In this document: piece by piece, positions 12,267-24,132 of the stretch | How the letters are laid out: the number at the start of each line of letters is the position of its first letter | How positions within the stretch are numbered: the first letter of the stretch is position 1 | Assembly: GCA_009746045.1 (NCBI GenBank) | Contig: RPFO01000253.1 | Span: 642,001-706,000 of the forward strand | Origin: Mesostigma viride | Lineage: Eukaryota; Streptophyta; Mesostigmatophyceae; Mesostigmatales; Mesostigmataceae | DNA: 64,000 bases | Direction: 5' to 3' | Made by a program: the position numbers and the translations under genes | Notes under the pieces: generated by a model | What the model was told of the DNA's origin: nothing | Database searches by the model: none | Seen by the model: only the letters and a program-made list of their open reading frames with translations

Positions 12267-15200
12267 ATGGCAGCAACGCGGTGCTTTGCCAGAGGTTGCG
12301 ATACAATTTGCAAGGATTGGACCCGGTTGCCGAAAGGCGTACAACGCCAATCGCCATTCGAATCTCCCGCGGGGAATCCCAAGAAGGGACTTAGGGCATG
12401 CTTCCGTGAGCGTAAACCGTTGCTTGGTGAACAGTCGAGGTCATTCTCTGCCAGGCGAGTGTTGCCACAGGGAGCCAGAGCTGCGTTGCATGCGAGCCAT
12501 CATGACCACGTGCATTCACCCGTGGATAAGCCGCCTCGGAAAACAACTTTTGGAGGTGCAGATATTTTACTTTCACCGGCCAAACCGTCCGAAGGCGGAA
12601 AGACGCGCTACGATCCCCTACGCGACGGCCCTCTTCGCTATCTAGGATATACAAACGAAACAGGGTACGCGTGCCATCTTTGTCATTGTATTGCGTTTTA
12701 GTCTTTCTTTTACCCCTCTCCCCCTTCCCCCCCCCCCCCCCCCCCCCTAAATTCATGTACGTTCCATTTTGCTTCGATGCCATTTCACACGTTTTGCTTC
12801 GATGTCATTGACACTCAGTGCAAGTTGTGAATAGACGTCCTTGCTGGGGGGAGAGCAATGTTTTAAGAGTTGCCTTCTGACAGATGTATGTGACGCTCCG
12901 TTGTCCCGTGTGCTTATGAATTGCAGGGAAGCTTTCGCGGCGTTCCTGCCACCTTGGGGCGTGCCGGCGTCATATGGCGTGGCCATTGCCTATGTCTTGT
13001 GCGACACCATGGACAAGGGATGGCGCGCATGGGACGAGATGGGCCCTAACGAGGTAATTAATACAATTGCATTATGTTATGATATCAACCAAGCAGCGTA
13101 CACAGGGAAAGCAGGGTGGAGCAGTCCTAGAATCACACATCGGCATGCAATTTAGACAGTGTGCATGGTTGAGTCGGCCCCGGTGCCCTTGGTAGCTTCT
13201 TGGCTCTTCTCTGCAGCTTTGCCAACCAGTGCTGGGGTCATGGACCGCATAACTATGGTGCCCGTGGACTAATATATTGAAGGGTTTAACTAGGGTGCCC
13301 GTGGATTAATTAATGCAAGGGGTTAGCTACGGTGCCCGTGGATAGCGGCTCTGTTCATGATTAGGGATAAGTAAATGGAAGGGTTTATCTAGGGTGCCCG
13401 TGGATAGCGGCGCTGTACATTATTAGGGATTAGTTAATTGAAGGTTTTAACTTGGGTGCCTGTGGATAGCGGCTCTGTTCATTATTAGGGATTAGTTAAT
13501 TGAAAGGTTTAACTAGGGTGCCCGTGGATAGCGGTCTTTGTATCATTCATCTGCATTATGCTCACCCAGCGGATGTGGTTTGTTGGTATCACCCTAAGAG
13601 GGGGTGGCTTGCGTGTTCCCTGGCAGGCGGTAAGAGTAATGGGTGTAAGAGTATGAATGTGTGGGGTGAGGCGGGGGAGCCCTGTTAAGCACCTGTGTTC
13701 CACCCATTTCATCAAAGCATGGTATGGGTGGCAGTCGATGCACTGGGCGCAAAATTTGCCGCCCTGATTTTAAGATCGCTTTAGTGTGATAGCATTTTCA
13801 TGCGTCCGTTGGTTTCCTGGGTGGCAGAAATGTCGTCCCTTTGCCACACAGTCTCAGCGTTGCGTATGATGGCAGCCAAATTTCTCCACTGGTCGTTATC
13901 GTTTGGATACTAGCATTGGCATGTTTAGGGCTGAATGTGGGACATAGTATTGTCCTGTGTAGGGCTGAATGATGACACAGATACCAATAATATGTTTGCC
14001 TTATAACAAGTTTGTTGCTTCTGATACCTGTGTCGATGCTTGTGGGTTGAAAGGAGGCCACTGAAGTCTGTTCGGGTTGTTGACGTCTCTTCCCCTCCTG
14101 CTTTTGCCTCCCCCGGCCCCTTGGTGCGTGCTGTGCACGCCCCTTGTTGCGTCGGCCCCACATGGTTTGTCCCCGCCCCGTGTGTCGGGTGCGGCAGGAC
14201 AAGGAGTACACGGTGGAGCAGTCGCAGCTGCGGTGGATGATCGCGCTCAACAAGGCGGGCGACTGCCTCATGTGGCAGATGCTGGCGTCCGTCATTCTGC
14301 CTGTACGTGGACCACATATGTGTTTCTCCATGGTTGTCTCATTCTGCCCGTACGTTGGCTATATATAGTACTATGTTTTTTTCATTTGATTGCCATGTAA
14401 TGCCCGTCAGTTGACTGTACATGTATTTTTGTGATCATCTCATACTGCCAATAAGTGGACTATACGTAACTTTGCAAGGATGTCTCGTACTGCGATGTGG
14501 ACCAAATGTATTAGATTTCTGGCCTGCGCTGGTTGTCTCCATGATTATTGATTACTGGTATCCTTGCATGATTGTCTCGTACTACCCATGAGTGGATTGT
14601 GGTTTACCAGTTACGCTCGCTCTTGTCGCGCTGCCTGTGAGCGGGCCATAGTTATGATTGCATTCCGCGCTCATTGAACGGGTTACCACCCTTCCGCCCC
14701 CGATGTCCTCTCTGGCCGCTCGCACATCTGTGGCCACGATACCAATCGTGTTTTATTGAGTACCTCTCTCACATGCAACTTCTCCGCTGGCTCAATGCCG
14801 ACCATCGCACCGCCCTTTAAACTACCCGCTCCTCTTCTCCACTCCCTGCCCAACATCCCCCCCCCCCCCCCTTTTCCAAACCCGCAGGGCTTCACCATCC
14901 ACCAGATTGTCCATTTCTCGCACGCGCTGCTGGTGGAGGCGGCGGCGCTGCTGGCGGCCGCGCCCGAGGACACCTGGCAGCAAGCGGCGTCGTCGCTGCT
15001 GCTGATGTTCGAGAAGCCCATCCCCACAGCCATCGGCTTGCTCATGATCCCCCAGATCATCCATCCGCTGGACTCGTTGGTGCACCTGCTCATGGACCTG
15101 GTGCGTGTGGCAGTAGCGGTAGGATTAGTTGTGGCCTTAGATCATGCAGTATTAGGTGCGCCGGTGTCAAGGAGTGCGCATATAGTGACATATCCTCGAA

Positions 15201-15663
15201 TAGATGGTGTGAGACACATGGTGTGCTGCTCATGTGTGCTTATGCCTGCTCATGTGTGCGCATGTCTGCGCGTGTGTGCTCATGTGCACTTGTGTGTGCT
15301 TGTGTGTACTTGTGTGTGCTTGTGTGTGCTTGTGTGTGCTTGTGTGTGCTTGTGTGTGCTCGTGTGCGCTTGTGTGTGCTCGTGTGCGCTTGTGTGTGCT
15401 CGTGTGTTCTTCGCCACGTCTGTGTGCTCACGCGCCCGTCCCGATCACGGCGGCAGACCATGCGGCCCAAAGTGCGCACGCTCATCTGTGAGCGCGGGGC
15501 GTCGCACCCGATCTGCCAGGAGACCTACCACGAGACGCCCAAGCCGCTGCTCACGCGCGTGCACGCGGTGCTGACCCTCAACGGGAGGATGCGGTGGCTG
15601 GCGCACCCGGACGAGGTGCTTGCCAAACTGAGCAAGGGGGGAAAGAAGGAGGAGGAGGAGTGA
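12267..15663 (+). CDS. MTFP1: Mitochondrial fission process protein 1 (MTFP1/MTP18)-like protein
   Basis: Five exons join in frame: 12267-12664, 12927-13053, 14198-14302, 14888-15100 and 15457-15663 (stop TGA), all GT-AG. The product is about 349 residues. PLRYLGYTNETGEAF, then ASYGVAIAYVLCDTMDKG, then GDCLMWQMLASVILPGFTI, then AIGLLMIPQIIHPLD follow the animal MTP18 order (RYLGYANEVGEAF, SYGVSSSYVLADAIDKG, WQALASVAIPGFTI, ALGLLTIPIIIHPID). MTP18 is an inner-mitochondrial-membrane protein linked to organelle fission. Animal forms are about 166 residues. The extra length here is an Arg-rich N-terminal extension of about 120 residues (possible targeting sequence) and a last exon ending in a Lys/Glu-rich tail. 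The start at 12267 is tentative, because an additional upstream exon cannot be excluded. Confidence 0.85.
13245..13545 (+). repeat. About 62-bp tandem repeat in MTP18-like intron 2
   Basis: Six diverged copies of a unit containing GGTGCCCGTGGATAGCGG and ATTAGGGATTAGTTAATTGA lie in tandem. The first copies are shorter. All are inside the 1.1-kb second intron. Confidence 0.85.
14514..14543 (+). mobile_element. 5'-truncated copy of the GGTTGTCTCC 3'-end retroelement family
   Basis: About 30 bases matching the constant 3' end ATTTCTGGCCTGCGCTGG followed by TTGTCTCC. It lies in intron 3 of the MTP18-like gene. Only the 3'-most part of the family is present. Confidence 0.55.
15285..15411 (+). repeat. 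TG-rich microsatellite (TGTGTGCT)n
   Basis: Irregular (TGTGTGCTTG)n and TGTGTGCTCG units fill much of intron 4 of the MTP18-like gene, upstream of the last exon's acceptor at 15455-15456. Confidence 0.85.
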
Positions 15664-17319
15664 TGCGGTCCAGCAGAGCAAGTGCAGAAAGCGTGTGAAA
15701 GGGGGTTGAGGCCAGTAGGGAGCGAATGATGGATAACAAGAAAGGGTTTATGGGGGAAGCGCGGATTATAATGGCGGCGGGCGCGACTGTAGATATGGTC
15801 CGAACCTTCCAGATTTCAGGCCTGTGCTGGCTTTCTCGTTGATACGGGCGGAAGGAGAAGTGGAGGAGGAGTGAGGCTGCGGGGGACCCCTTGGCAATTG
15901 TGCAGTTCGTTAATATAGATCCCCGATGGTGGATCCATGTATGCGGGCTGTTGCACATGCGGGTCAACTTGGGTTATCAAGACTTGGCACGCTGGTAACG
16001 TGACAGGGCGTTTTCCGCTGATTTGCTTGTGGAGGAGTGGCTTGGGGTTGTTGTGGATAAGTCTGGGGCACCACTGGTATGTGTCTCGGCATTTTTTTTT
16101 CTTGGCTTCCTACCAAACATCATTGGCCCAGCTGTTCTAGTGTGTGTTTAGGAATTTCCAGCTGGTCAATCGGTTCTGTCCATGGATAGACAAGATAACG
16201 GCAGGCTCGAGCTACCATGGTCCGGATTCTCCAGATTTCTGGCCTGCGCTGGTTGTCTCCTTGATAGGCATGTACATACATCTTGTAGTTTTTTTGCCGC
16301 CCTTGTAGGGTGCTCCAACTGTGCAGCTACGTGTTGCTCTCATTCTTGGGGTAAACCTTGAAATCCAATGGGTGTTCTGTTCCTCTACTTTGGAGAGGTG
16401 TCCATGACTCGATGTAATTCAGAGGTGTACATGGGTTTATTTATGACCTGTACACCGTTTTACACGTTATCGTCATGAATTTAAATCAACGCGTGATCCC
16501 ATGGGGGTACGTGGGGCACTTCTAGTGCGCTTTACATCCCTGTGTGTCGCACAACGGGAAGAGAGAGAGCCAGGATACCGGCCGGCTTCCTCATGCCCAA
16601 AACAAAGCCACAGCTGCTATATATCTCAAAACTAAGTACTCATGAGGAGAGTCCGGAATGGTCTGTGGGCGCACTCGCTGATTTCGATCGTGTGTGTGTG
16701 TGGGTTGACTGAAAAGCTGAGCATATCGATCGTCAATCGAGGCAGGCAGCAAATGGAAACCAAATGAGCACTGCCGAGTGTCGGTACTCGAAAAAACACG
16801 AAAACTATGAACAGCGTAGCTCCGACACGGTTTGATCTAGGATCTGGCGCAAGCATTCTGCGGCTACAGTCATTCACGCCTTAAGTTGGGTTCGAGGGTT
16901 TCTTCGGGTCAACCCAACTGCGCCAACGGCGTAAACCCGGCGTTAAGTTACCATAACTTGCGACCCCCAGCCCTGCTGATGGACTTTAGGGTGTCGAGCT
17001 TTTGATAGCTCTCGTCAAGGCCGATCGAACTGCACTAAAGAATTCACCCCCAAGGTCGAATTTCGGGTCGAAACTTAGATGCAAGTCATCAAACCGGATG
17101 TAGGCAGGTGAAGCACCCCACTGTGAGCATAGTCAAAACTGCCTGAACTTGGTGTGCTACTTTGGGCATATGCGCGCGTTCAGTTCTATGAGTAATTTTC
17201 AGTTGCCGGTAAGAGCCACACGAAGAGTCGGGAAGAGGCGCAGTGGCTATTCAGTACCCTCCAGCCTCGACCGCTGCTTCCTACGGCATCGACGCAAACT
17301 GTAATCCCGTCCACTAAAT
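15664..17319. other. Region downstream of the MTP18-like gene; no gene seen
   Basis: Contains two more 5'-truncated copies of the GGTTGTCTCC retroelement family (15795-15850 and 16182-16266, plus sense) and a strong 9-bp inverted repeat (AGTTGGGTT / AACCCAACT) near 16882-16918. No coding exon is recognised. Confidence 0.5.
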
Positions 17320-17462
17320 TAAATTACATTAAATTATAACATGACTCCGTTGGGAGATCATGTAGCACATATTCCCTTGCTGGATCGATGGATGGAGGTG
17401 GGAAAAGCCGCGAAACCGAACTAATCAAACTCTAAGCTAGTCTAATCTAGAAAACCCCGTCC
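17320..17462 (-). mobile_element. Severely 5'-truncated LINE 3' end
   Basis: Read on the minus strand this matches the 3' UTR of the LINE at 17582-19125: TTTCTAGATTAGA, then a CCATCCATC run, then GTGCTACATGATCTCCC hairpin sequence and an AATTTAAT tail. Only about 140 bases of the element are present. Confidence 0.7.
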
Positions 17463-17464
17463 AT

Positions 17465-17581
17465 GGCAACGGAATCCCGTCCATTAATTAATTAATTGAT
17501 TAATTAGTAACATAACTCCGTTGGGAGTATATGTAGCACATATCCCAGAGAATACACATATCCCAGAGAATACACATATCC
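17465..17581 (-). mobile_element. Second truncated retroelement 3' end with (TTAA)n tail
   Basis: Minus-strand GTGCTACATATACTCCC-AAC-GGAGT hairpin followed by a (TAATT)n tail at 17482-17508. It abuts the 5' edge of the plus-strand LINE. The CACATATCCCAGAGAATA segment is repeated at the junction. Confidence 0.65.
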
Positions 17582-19125
17582 CGCGCTGAAGGTCTTCATG
17601 CGCATGATGCTGCACAGGCTCCGCGCCGCGCTGGACCCACATCTGGGTGAGTCTCAGATGGGTTTCCGTCGTGGTCGTAACACTGTCATGGCTGTGTTTG
17701 TCGCGCGCCGGTTGATGGAGGATCGGTGCGTCAACTTCCCCCTGACAGTTTGCCGCTGGTCTTCATTTTTGTTGACTATATCAAGGCCTTTGACACGGTT
17801 CTCTGGGAGGCTCTTTGGGCCATCCTAGCTCTGGATCGGGTACCACCTGCGTTTATTGCTGCCATCCGCCGACTGTATGAGGGCTCACAGGCGGTAGTGC
17901 GGACTGCGGAGGGTCCCACTCCACCATTCCCCCTTCACCACGGGGTGTGGCAAGGTTGTGTCCTGTCCCCATACCTGTTCATTATTGTCGTGGATCACGT
18001 CATGCGCCGGGCACGTGCGCGCTTTACTGCTCTTAAGGGGTTCGAGCCAGGCTTGGACATCCTTAACGTGAAAGAGCACGGCGGGGTTAGACCTGGTTAC
18101 CGCCTTGCCGACCTGATTTATGCGGATGATACCACCCTCATCGAGAGCCCCGAGCACATTCAGACCTGGCTGGACTGCCTGGGCCTGGAGGCGCGGGCGG
18201 TGGGGCTGGAGATTAGTGTCAAAACTGAGGCGATGGTGATAGGGGCATCCAGTAAACCACCGCTGCCGCGCCTGCTCGACGGGACGGAGGTCCCGTTCCG
18301 CGACCGCTTCAAGCTGTTGGGGAGCTGGCTTCCTGACACCGCCGACGATGTGGACACCCGCATCGGCCTTGCCTGGGCCAAGCTCCGTTCGCTCACACCT
18401 TACTGGCGCTCGAAGGGCCTGGACGGGCACCGCAAGCGCATGCTCTTCAAGGTCCTCGTCCTCACGGTGCACTCACGTATGGCGCCGAGGCGTGGACCCT
18501 CCCACCCAAACTGGCAGCTCGGCTCGACGGCACAGTTTACAGGATGCTCCGGCAGGTCCTTAACGTAGGTTTTTCCGAGCGTCCGTCATCAGAGTCTTTG
18601 TACCATGGCATGCCTCGTGTTTCGGACGAGATTAGGCAGCGTAGGATAGCATTTGTAGGACCGGCTTGCCCGCACCAGCCAGGTCGACACCACCCTTGGT
18701 CTGGCCGGCCCCCAGCGGCTTGGACAGCCAGGGCGGCACATTCTGACCTGGCCTGGCCCCGAGGGCTGATTCCCAAAAGGGTAGGGAAACCTGTCACTTG
18801 TAAACTACATCCAGATGTTGCTGGACGACCTAGTGGTCCCAGCCCAGTTTGAGCACCGCATCCACTCTCTCTCCCGTCTTTGGACTGCCATGCAGGACAA
18901 GACGCGGTGGAAGAAGATTGTCAAGGCGCACACGCCCGACCCTGTGGGCAAGCCACCTCCCCCCAAGCGGCGGAGGCGTTTTGATGAGTAGTGTAGTTAG
19001 GATTTTCTAGATAGAGTTAGTATAGTTCGATCACGCGGCTTCCTCCACCCCATCCATCATGAAATATGTGCTACATGACCTCCCCACGGAGGCATGTTAT
19101 ATAATTTAATTTAATTTAATTTAAT
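17582..19125 (+). mobile_element. 5'-truncated non-LTR retrotransposon (LINE) with reverse transcriptase
   Basis: RT motifs occur in order: MGFRRGRNTV, FVDYIKAFDTVLWEAL, GVWQGCVLSPYLF and the catalytic YADD (LIYADDTTL). They are followed by a MPRVSDEIRQRRIAFVG segment typical of the LINE C-terminal region, and a basic C-terminus (KPPPPKRRRRFDE, stop near 18991). At least two frame changes separate these pieces, and nothing upstream of the RT remains, so the copy is dead. The 3' UTR ends in GTGCTACATGACCTCCC-CA-CGGAGG plus an (ATTTA)n tail at 19101-19125. No endonuclease domain is present in this fragment. Confidence 0.9.
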
Positions 19126-19530
19126 CCCAGAGAAGGGGCAGATGGCTTTAAATACATTCTGGGCTACTTCCTGCAAGGGTGGAATGTAAACAACACTTGT
19201 TCTAGGGCACCTGCACCACCATGCTGTCTCGGAGCTCAACCCAGCTAAGGGGGGCCCGGCATCGGGGGGGAGATCATCATGGCTATACAAGAGCTAGGGC
19301 ATGGCTTCTCAACAGAGAGCGTCTCTCTGCCTAGGCATAGCATGGCTAAATTCTTAATGCAACATCCATGGGGGTCCCTTTTGTAGTTAGTGATGCTGTT
19401 AGATAGATGTTGTAGGTAGCTGATGTAGATAGATTAGACCGGTAGGACTGTTTGCACCCATCCATCCATCCATCCATCGGGGTCAATGCTCCGTGACTCC
19501 CCAACGGGAGCACGAGTCTAATTAATTATT
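19126..19530. mobile_element. Two abutting retroelement 3' fragments
   Basis: 19126-19370 is an ORF1-A family 3' UTR piece on the minus strand. 19371-19530 is a plus-strand 3' end with a (CATC)n run, the hairpin GTGCTCC-type sequence around 19487-19515 (CTCCCCAACGGGAG core), and a TTAATTA tail. Confidence 0.65.
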
Positions 19531-19689
19531 TAATTAATTAATGGGGGTCCCATTATAGGCATGGCTAATTGAAGGCATCATCCATGGGGGCCATTATGGG
19601 CGCACATGCGATTGCGCCCATACCCCACACCCCTGTAACTAGGACCTAGATAGCTTACACCATCCATCCATGCCCGGAGTCGAAATTCC

Positions 19690-21300
19690 GGCCACGAGGT
19701 AGCCATGGCTGTCGGAGCTCGTAACTTTCACGTTTGAGCACCGAATGTAGCTGTGAATATCACAATGGCTTCGTCTTTCTAAGACGCACATGCTGATATA
19801 ATTTTCCGACGCTATTACGCAATATATGGCGAACAAACGCGCCTCGACGCAACGCAGCCTGGCGGCTGCGCTCGGCAATGAAAATACGTCTGCAGCTCAT
19901 CAGGCTGCAGCTTCGCCATCAGGTCCGGCAGGCAGCGGTGACACTAGTCGTGCACTGGTGGTCGTCCAGCAACCTCCCGGGCTTAACGCCTTGCCATCTG
20001 CATCGCCTGACCCCAAGCGCACCCGCTCAGCCGACAAAACAGGAGGGTCTTCACGCCCCTCAGATCGAACCGAGCTTTCGGCCCCGGCCTTTCATGGTCG
20101 AAGATTACGACTGCATGTGCCAACCCGTCTCCGACCGATGCTCTGCGATGCATCTTCTTCGGGGACTACGCTTCGCTTTACGACCTGTGCCTCCATCTCC
20201 ACGACAACAATCGCCTCATCCTCCCGGACGGCCGCCTCTGGCGACACCTCACCCTGCTGCCCGGGTGCACCCGCCCCGAACTCCAGCACGCCGGCCATCC
20301 TCATGGAGAAGGGAGTTGCAACTCCCTTCTCCAGCGCTCCGACGGCGAGATCTGGGCTCCATCCATCGCCGCCCCCACACTTCAGTTCCATCCGCGCGGA
20401 AGCCTTTCAGCAGCACGTGACCCCCCTTGCTGCCGACGTAGCAGCCATCGGCGGCACGCTGGCTGCTGAACTTCCTCACATTTCCACCGCCGCCGCCTCC
20501 ACCTCCACTGCCATTTCCGCCTCCACTGCCGACATCACCGCCCAGCTCCTCGACCTCGACCAACGCCTTCAAGCCACCGCCACGGCCCTTGAGTGCTTGC
20601 ATGACACCGCCGGCCTCACCGCCCAGGCGGTGAAGGACATCGCCGCCCAGCCGGCGCCTGCTGGCCCGGCCGGCGATGCTCCCTCCACCTGGGCGGACTT
20701 GCTTAAGCAACACACCACCGGCGCTCCACCACCTCCACCATCACGGCACAACTCAAGCAACAAGCCCTCGACCTTCGCGAGGCGGCCGAGCTCGACAAGC
20801 GCAGCCACAATGTCATCGTCAAGCACTTCGACCAGCAGGCAGGTGAGACCTCCACGAGCCTCCTTGAGGCATTTAAGCGCGCCATTCTTGCCCCCATGCA
20901 ACTCTGACTGGTGAGCTGGACATGTCGGCTGTCCGCCTTCCCCGCGCGCGGGGTAAGGCTGGCCCGGCACCTGTGCTCCTCACCTTTAAGTACATGACGG
21001 ACAAGCTGGCATTCCTTAAATTAATGCCGCAAGAAGCTCTCGGAGACACGCTTCACGCTGGACGACGACTTGACCCTGGCCCAGCAACAGCGGCGACGCG
21101 AGCTATGGCCGACCTACCTTCAGCTCCGGCAGGCTGCGTGCAGGGGGGAAGCCGGTATACTGGAGGGGGGCGGTCATCCACGTTGACCACAAGCCCTGGC
21201 AGGCCCCTCGAGCTCCTGCCACCCCAGACTAGGGAATATACCAGTAGTGTAGAATAGATAGGCTTAGCCTTTGCAAGTGGCTTACGCGCATTAATTAATT
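19690..21300 (+). mobile_element. ORF1-A family LINE-like element (ORF1 only), decayed
   Basis: The 5' UTR begins GGCCACGAGGTAGCCATGGCT and matches the minus-strand copy near 31200. ORF1 begins at ATG 19826 (MANKRASTQRSLAAALGNEN). A region predicted to form a coiled coil (LDQRLQATATALECLHDTAG, AVKDIAAQP, WADLLKQHTT) is followed by an RRM-like part (LPRARGKAGPAPVLLTFKY) and the C-terminal domain of LINE ORF1 proteins (DDDLTLAQQQRRRELWP-type). The frame is broken in several places. No reverse transcriptase follows: a short 3' UTR runs straight into (TTAA)n. Confidence 0.8.
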
Positions 21301-21850
21301 AATTAATTATCAACATCACTCCGTTGGGAGTAAATGTAGCACATAGCCCTGAGAAGGGGCATATGGCTTTTAATACATTGTAGGCTACTTCATGCAAGGG
21401 TGGGAATGTAAGCTACCTCTGCTCTAGGTGCACCAGGGCACCTGCACCACCATGCTGTCTCAGGTTCAACCCACGCGCATGTGCGCCCACTATAATGGCC
21501 CCCATGGATGATGCTTTCAGTATTTAGCCGCGCCCAGCCTACAATGGGACCTCCCATGGATGATGCATCTAGAACTGAATTTAGCCATGCTATGCCTATG
21601 CAGGGAGTTACTCTCTGCTGAGATGCCATGTACACCAGCTATAGCCTAGCCACATACCATCCACCCCATATGTCATGCAGGCCTTCTAGGCCCTCTCCTC
21701 AAGCCCCGGCCCCTGGGTGCCTAGCTGTGCTTGTTAAGGAGGCATGAACCATCATGGCGGTGCAGGTGCACCTTGTGCACCCAGAGCAGGTTATAGTTGT
21801 ACATCCTCCATGCACCTGCAGGTTGTAGCCCTGATTGTATTACAAACCCA
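21300..21850 (-). mobile_element. ORF1-A-related retroelement 3' region
   Basis: On the minus strand this ends in the ACTCC-CAAC-GGAGT hairpin (around 21308-21337) and a (TTAAT)n tail. The body is the repeated 3' UTR also seen near 60268-60960. No coding capacity is seen. Confidence 0.6.
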
Positions 21851-23640
21851 TTAATTAATTAATTAATTAGGAACATAACTCTGTTGGGAGTATATGTAGC
21901 ACATAACCCTGAGACGGGGGCATATGAGCCTATAATACATTCTAAGCTACTTCCTGCAAGGGTGGGAATGTAAACAACACTTGCTCTAGGTGCACCAGGG
22001 CACCCGCACTCTCATGGTCTATCACGCTATGCCCGGGTAAGGGGGGAGCATGCCTGTGAGGGGGAAGATCATCATGGCTATACAAGAGCTATGGCATGGC
22101 TTCTCAGCAGAGAGTGACTCCCTGCATGGGCACAACATTACTAAATAAAGCTAGGCATCGTCTGGAGGGTGGCACATCATAGGCACACATGTACATGATT
22201 CAATAAAGCGCGGGGCTTAGCTGGGATAGTGCCTCTAGGAGGCGTACATGTACATGGCCACGGTCTATCTATGCTACACTACTACTGCTGTATTCCCCTA
22301 AGCTGGGGCGTCTGGAGTCGCTGGGGCCGCGGGGGTCGCCTGCCAGGGCTTGTGGCCGACGTAGATGGCCGCCCCCTTCCAGTACACCGGCTGCCCCGCC
22401 TTGGTCTGCCGGAGCTGGAGGTAGGTCGGCCATAGCTCCCGTCGCCGTTGTTGCTGCGCCAGGGTCAAGTCGTCATCAAGGGTGAAGTGAGTCTTCGGCG
22501 AGCCGCTTGCGGCGTCTGAGAAAAGAAATCTTGTCCGCCGGGGTCTTAAAGGTGAGGAGGAGCGGGGGCGGCCCTGCCTTACCCCGCGCGCGGGGAAGGC
22601 GGTGGGCAGCCAGCTCGATCTCACCGTTAAGGCCCATGCGACCAAGGATTTCTCTCTCAAACGCACGCAAAAGCTTCTCGGAATTCTCACCTTCCTCCAT
22701 CTTGAAGTTCTTGACAATGACGTTGAGGCTGCGCTTGGCGAGCTCGGCCTCCTCGCGGAGGTCAAGCGTCTGCCGTTGAAGCTGGGCTGCGACGGCGGAG
22801 GTGGTGGAGGTGGTATGTTGCTTAAGCATGTCCGCCCAGGTGGTGATGGGAGGAGCATCGCCGGCCAGGCCAGCCGAGGCTGGCTTGGCGGCAATGTCCT
22901 TCACCGCCTGGGCGGTGAGGCCTGCTGTGTTCTGCAGAACCTCGATAGCAATGGCGTTGTCCTTAAGACGCTGGTCGATGTCACGGAGCTGGGCGGTGAT
23001 GGCGTCGGAGGTGGAGGTGGTGGCGGTGGAGGAGGCGAGGAGGGTGGAGGTGGCGGTGGAGATGGTGGAGGTGGCGGTGGAGAGGAGGGGGAGCTCGGCA
23101 GCCAACGTGCTGCCCATGACCGCCACATCTGCGGCGATGGGGGCCACGTGCTGCTCGAGGGCCTCCTTGAGGAGTGAGCGGATGATGGAGGATTCGATTG
23201 GTGGTGAGGGGCTTTGGGGGCCAAAGCTCCTCGAGGGAGCGTCCAAGGAGGGAAAAGAGGGCGTATTGCTGGAGGTGGGGGCGGCGGGCGTTGAGGACGT
23301 CCTTGCCGAAATTGCGCCTCTGGAGGAAGGCATTGACAAGGCGACCTTGGTGGGAAAGCTGCTTGCATAGTTCTATAAGAGAGGCATGCGATCCCCAAAA
23401 CACGTAGCCCAGGATCTTGTCGGGGTTGAGCTTGTCAAAAAAGCCGGGCTGGCTGGCGTCAAAGTCGAACTCCTCCCAGGTCGGCTCGGCAGGGCGACTG
23501 CGCTTGGGTTCAGGCGACGCTGCTGGCGAGGCGGCCAGAGGGGGCTGGGCGACCACTAAAGCTTGGCTAGTGGCGCCGCTGCCTTCTGGGCCGGTTGGCG
23601 AAGCTGCAGCCGGGGCTACAAACCCACAGATGCCCCTTTC
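21850..23640 (-). mobile_element. ORF1-A family element, 5'-truncated, ORF1 in several frames
   Basis: ORF1 runs from about 23640 to 22300 on the minus strand and lacks the first 15 or so codons. Visible parts: PEPKRSRPAEPTWEEFDFD near the N-terminus, a coiled-coil segment (LRDIDQRLKDNAIAIEVLQN), LREEAELAKRSLNVIVKNF, the RRM-like PRARGKAGPPPLLLTFKTPA with FLRRRKRL, and the C-terminal TLDDDLTLAQQQRRRELWPT. These lie in three frames. The 3' UTR ends with the hairpin at 21872-21904 and an (AATT)n tail. Confidence 0.8.
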
Positions 23641-24120
23641 TCAGGGCTATTGAATTGAATTGAATTGAATTGTAACATAACTCCGTTGGGAGTATATGTA
23701 GCACATAGCCCAGAGAAGGGGCATATGTCTCTTTGATATGGCCTATCATACATTCTAAGCTACTTCCTGCAAGGGTGGGAATGTAAACAACACTTGCTCT
23801 AGGTGCACTAGGGCACCTGCATCACCCAGAGTTTCAGGCAACACCCAGCTAAGGGGAGCCTGTCATAGGTGGGGAAGATCAGCGCAGCTATACAAAGGCT
23901 AGGGCATGGCTTCTCAGCAGGGAGTGACCCCCTGCATGGGCACGGCATAATCAAATAAAGCTAGGTATCATCTGGAGGGTGGCTCATCATAGGCACACAT
24001 GTACATGACTAAAGAGGCTAGGCCTCAGGGCTATGTGTTACCGAAATGCTCCCAACGGAGCTATGATAATTTTAAATAATTAATTAAGTAATCCCTTCCA
24101 TATCCAATGTTCCCCTCCCA
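23641..24120. mobile_element. Retroelement 3' UTR pieces with two hairpin ends
   Basis: 23641-24010 is a minus-strand ORF1-A 3' UTR with the ACTCC-CAAC-GGAGT hairpin (23674-23703) and a TTCAA-type tail. 24030-24085 is a plus-strand end with the GCTCC-CAAC-GGAGC version and a TTTAAATAATTAATT tail. Confidence 0.65.
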
Positions 24121-24132
24121 CTGAGGACTTAT

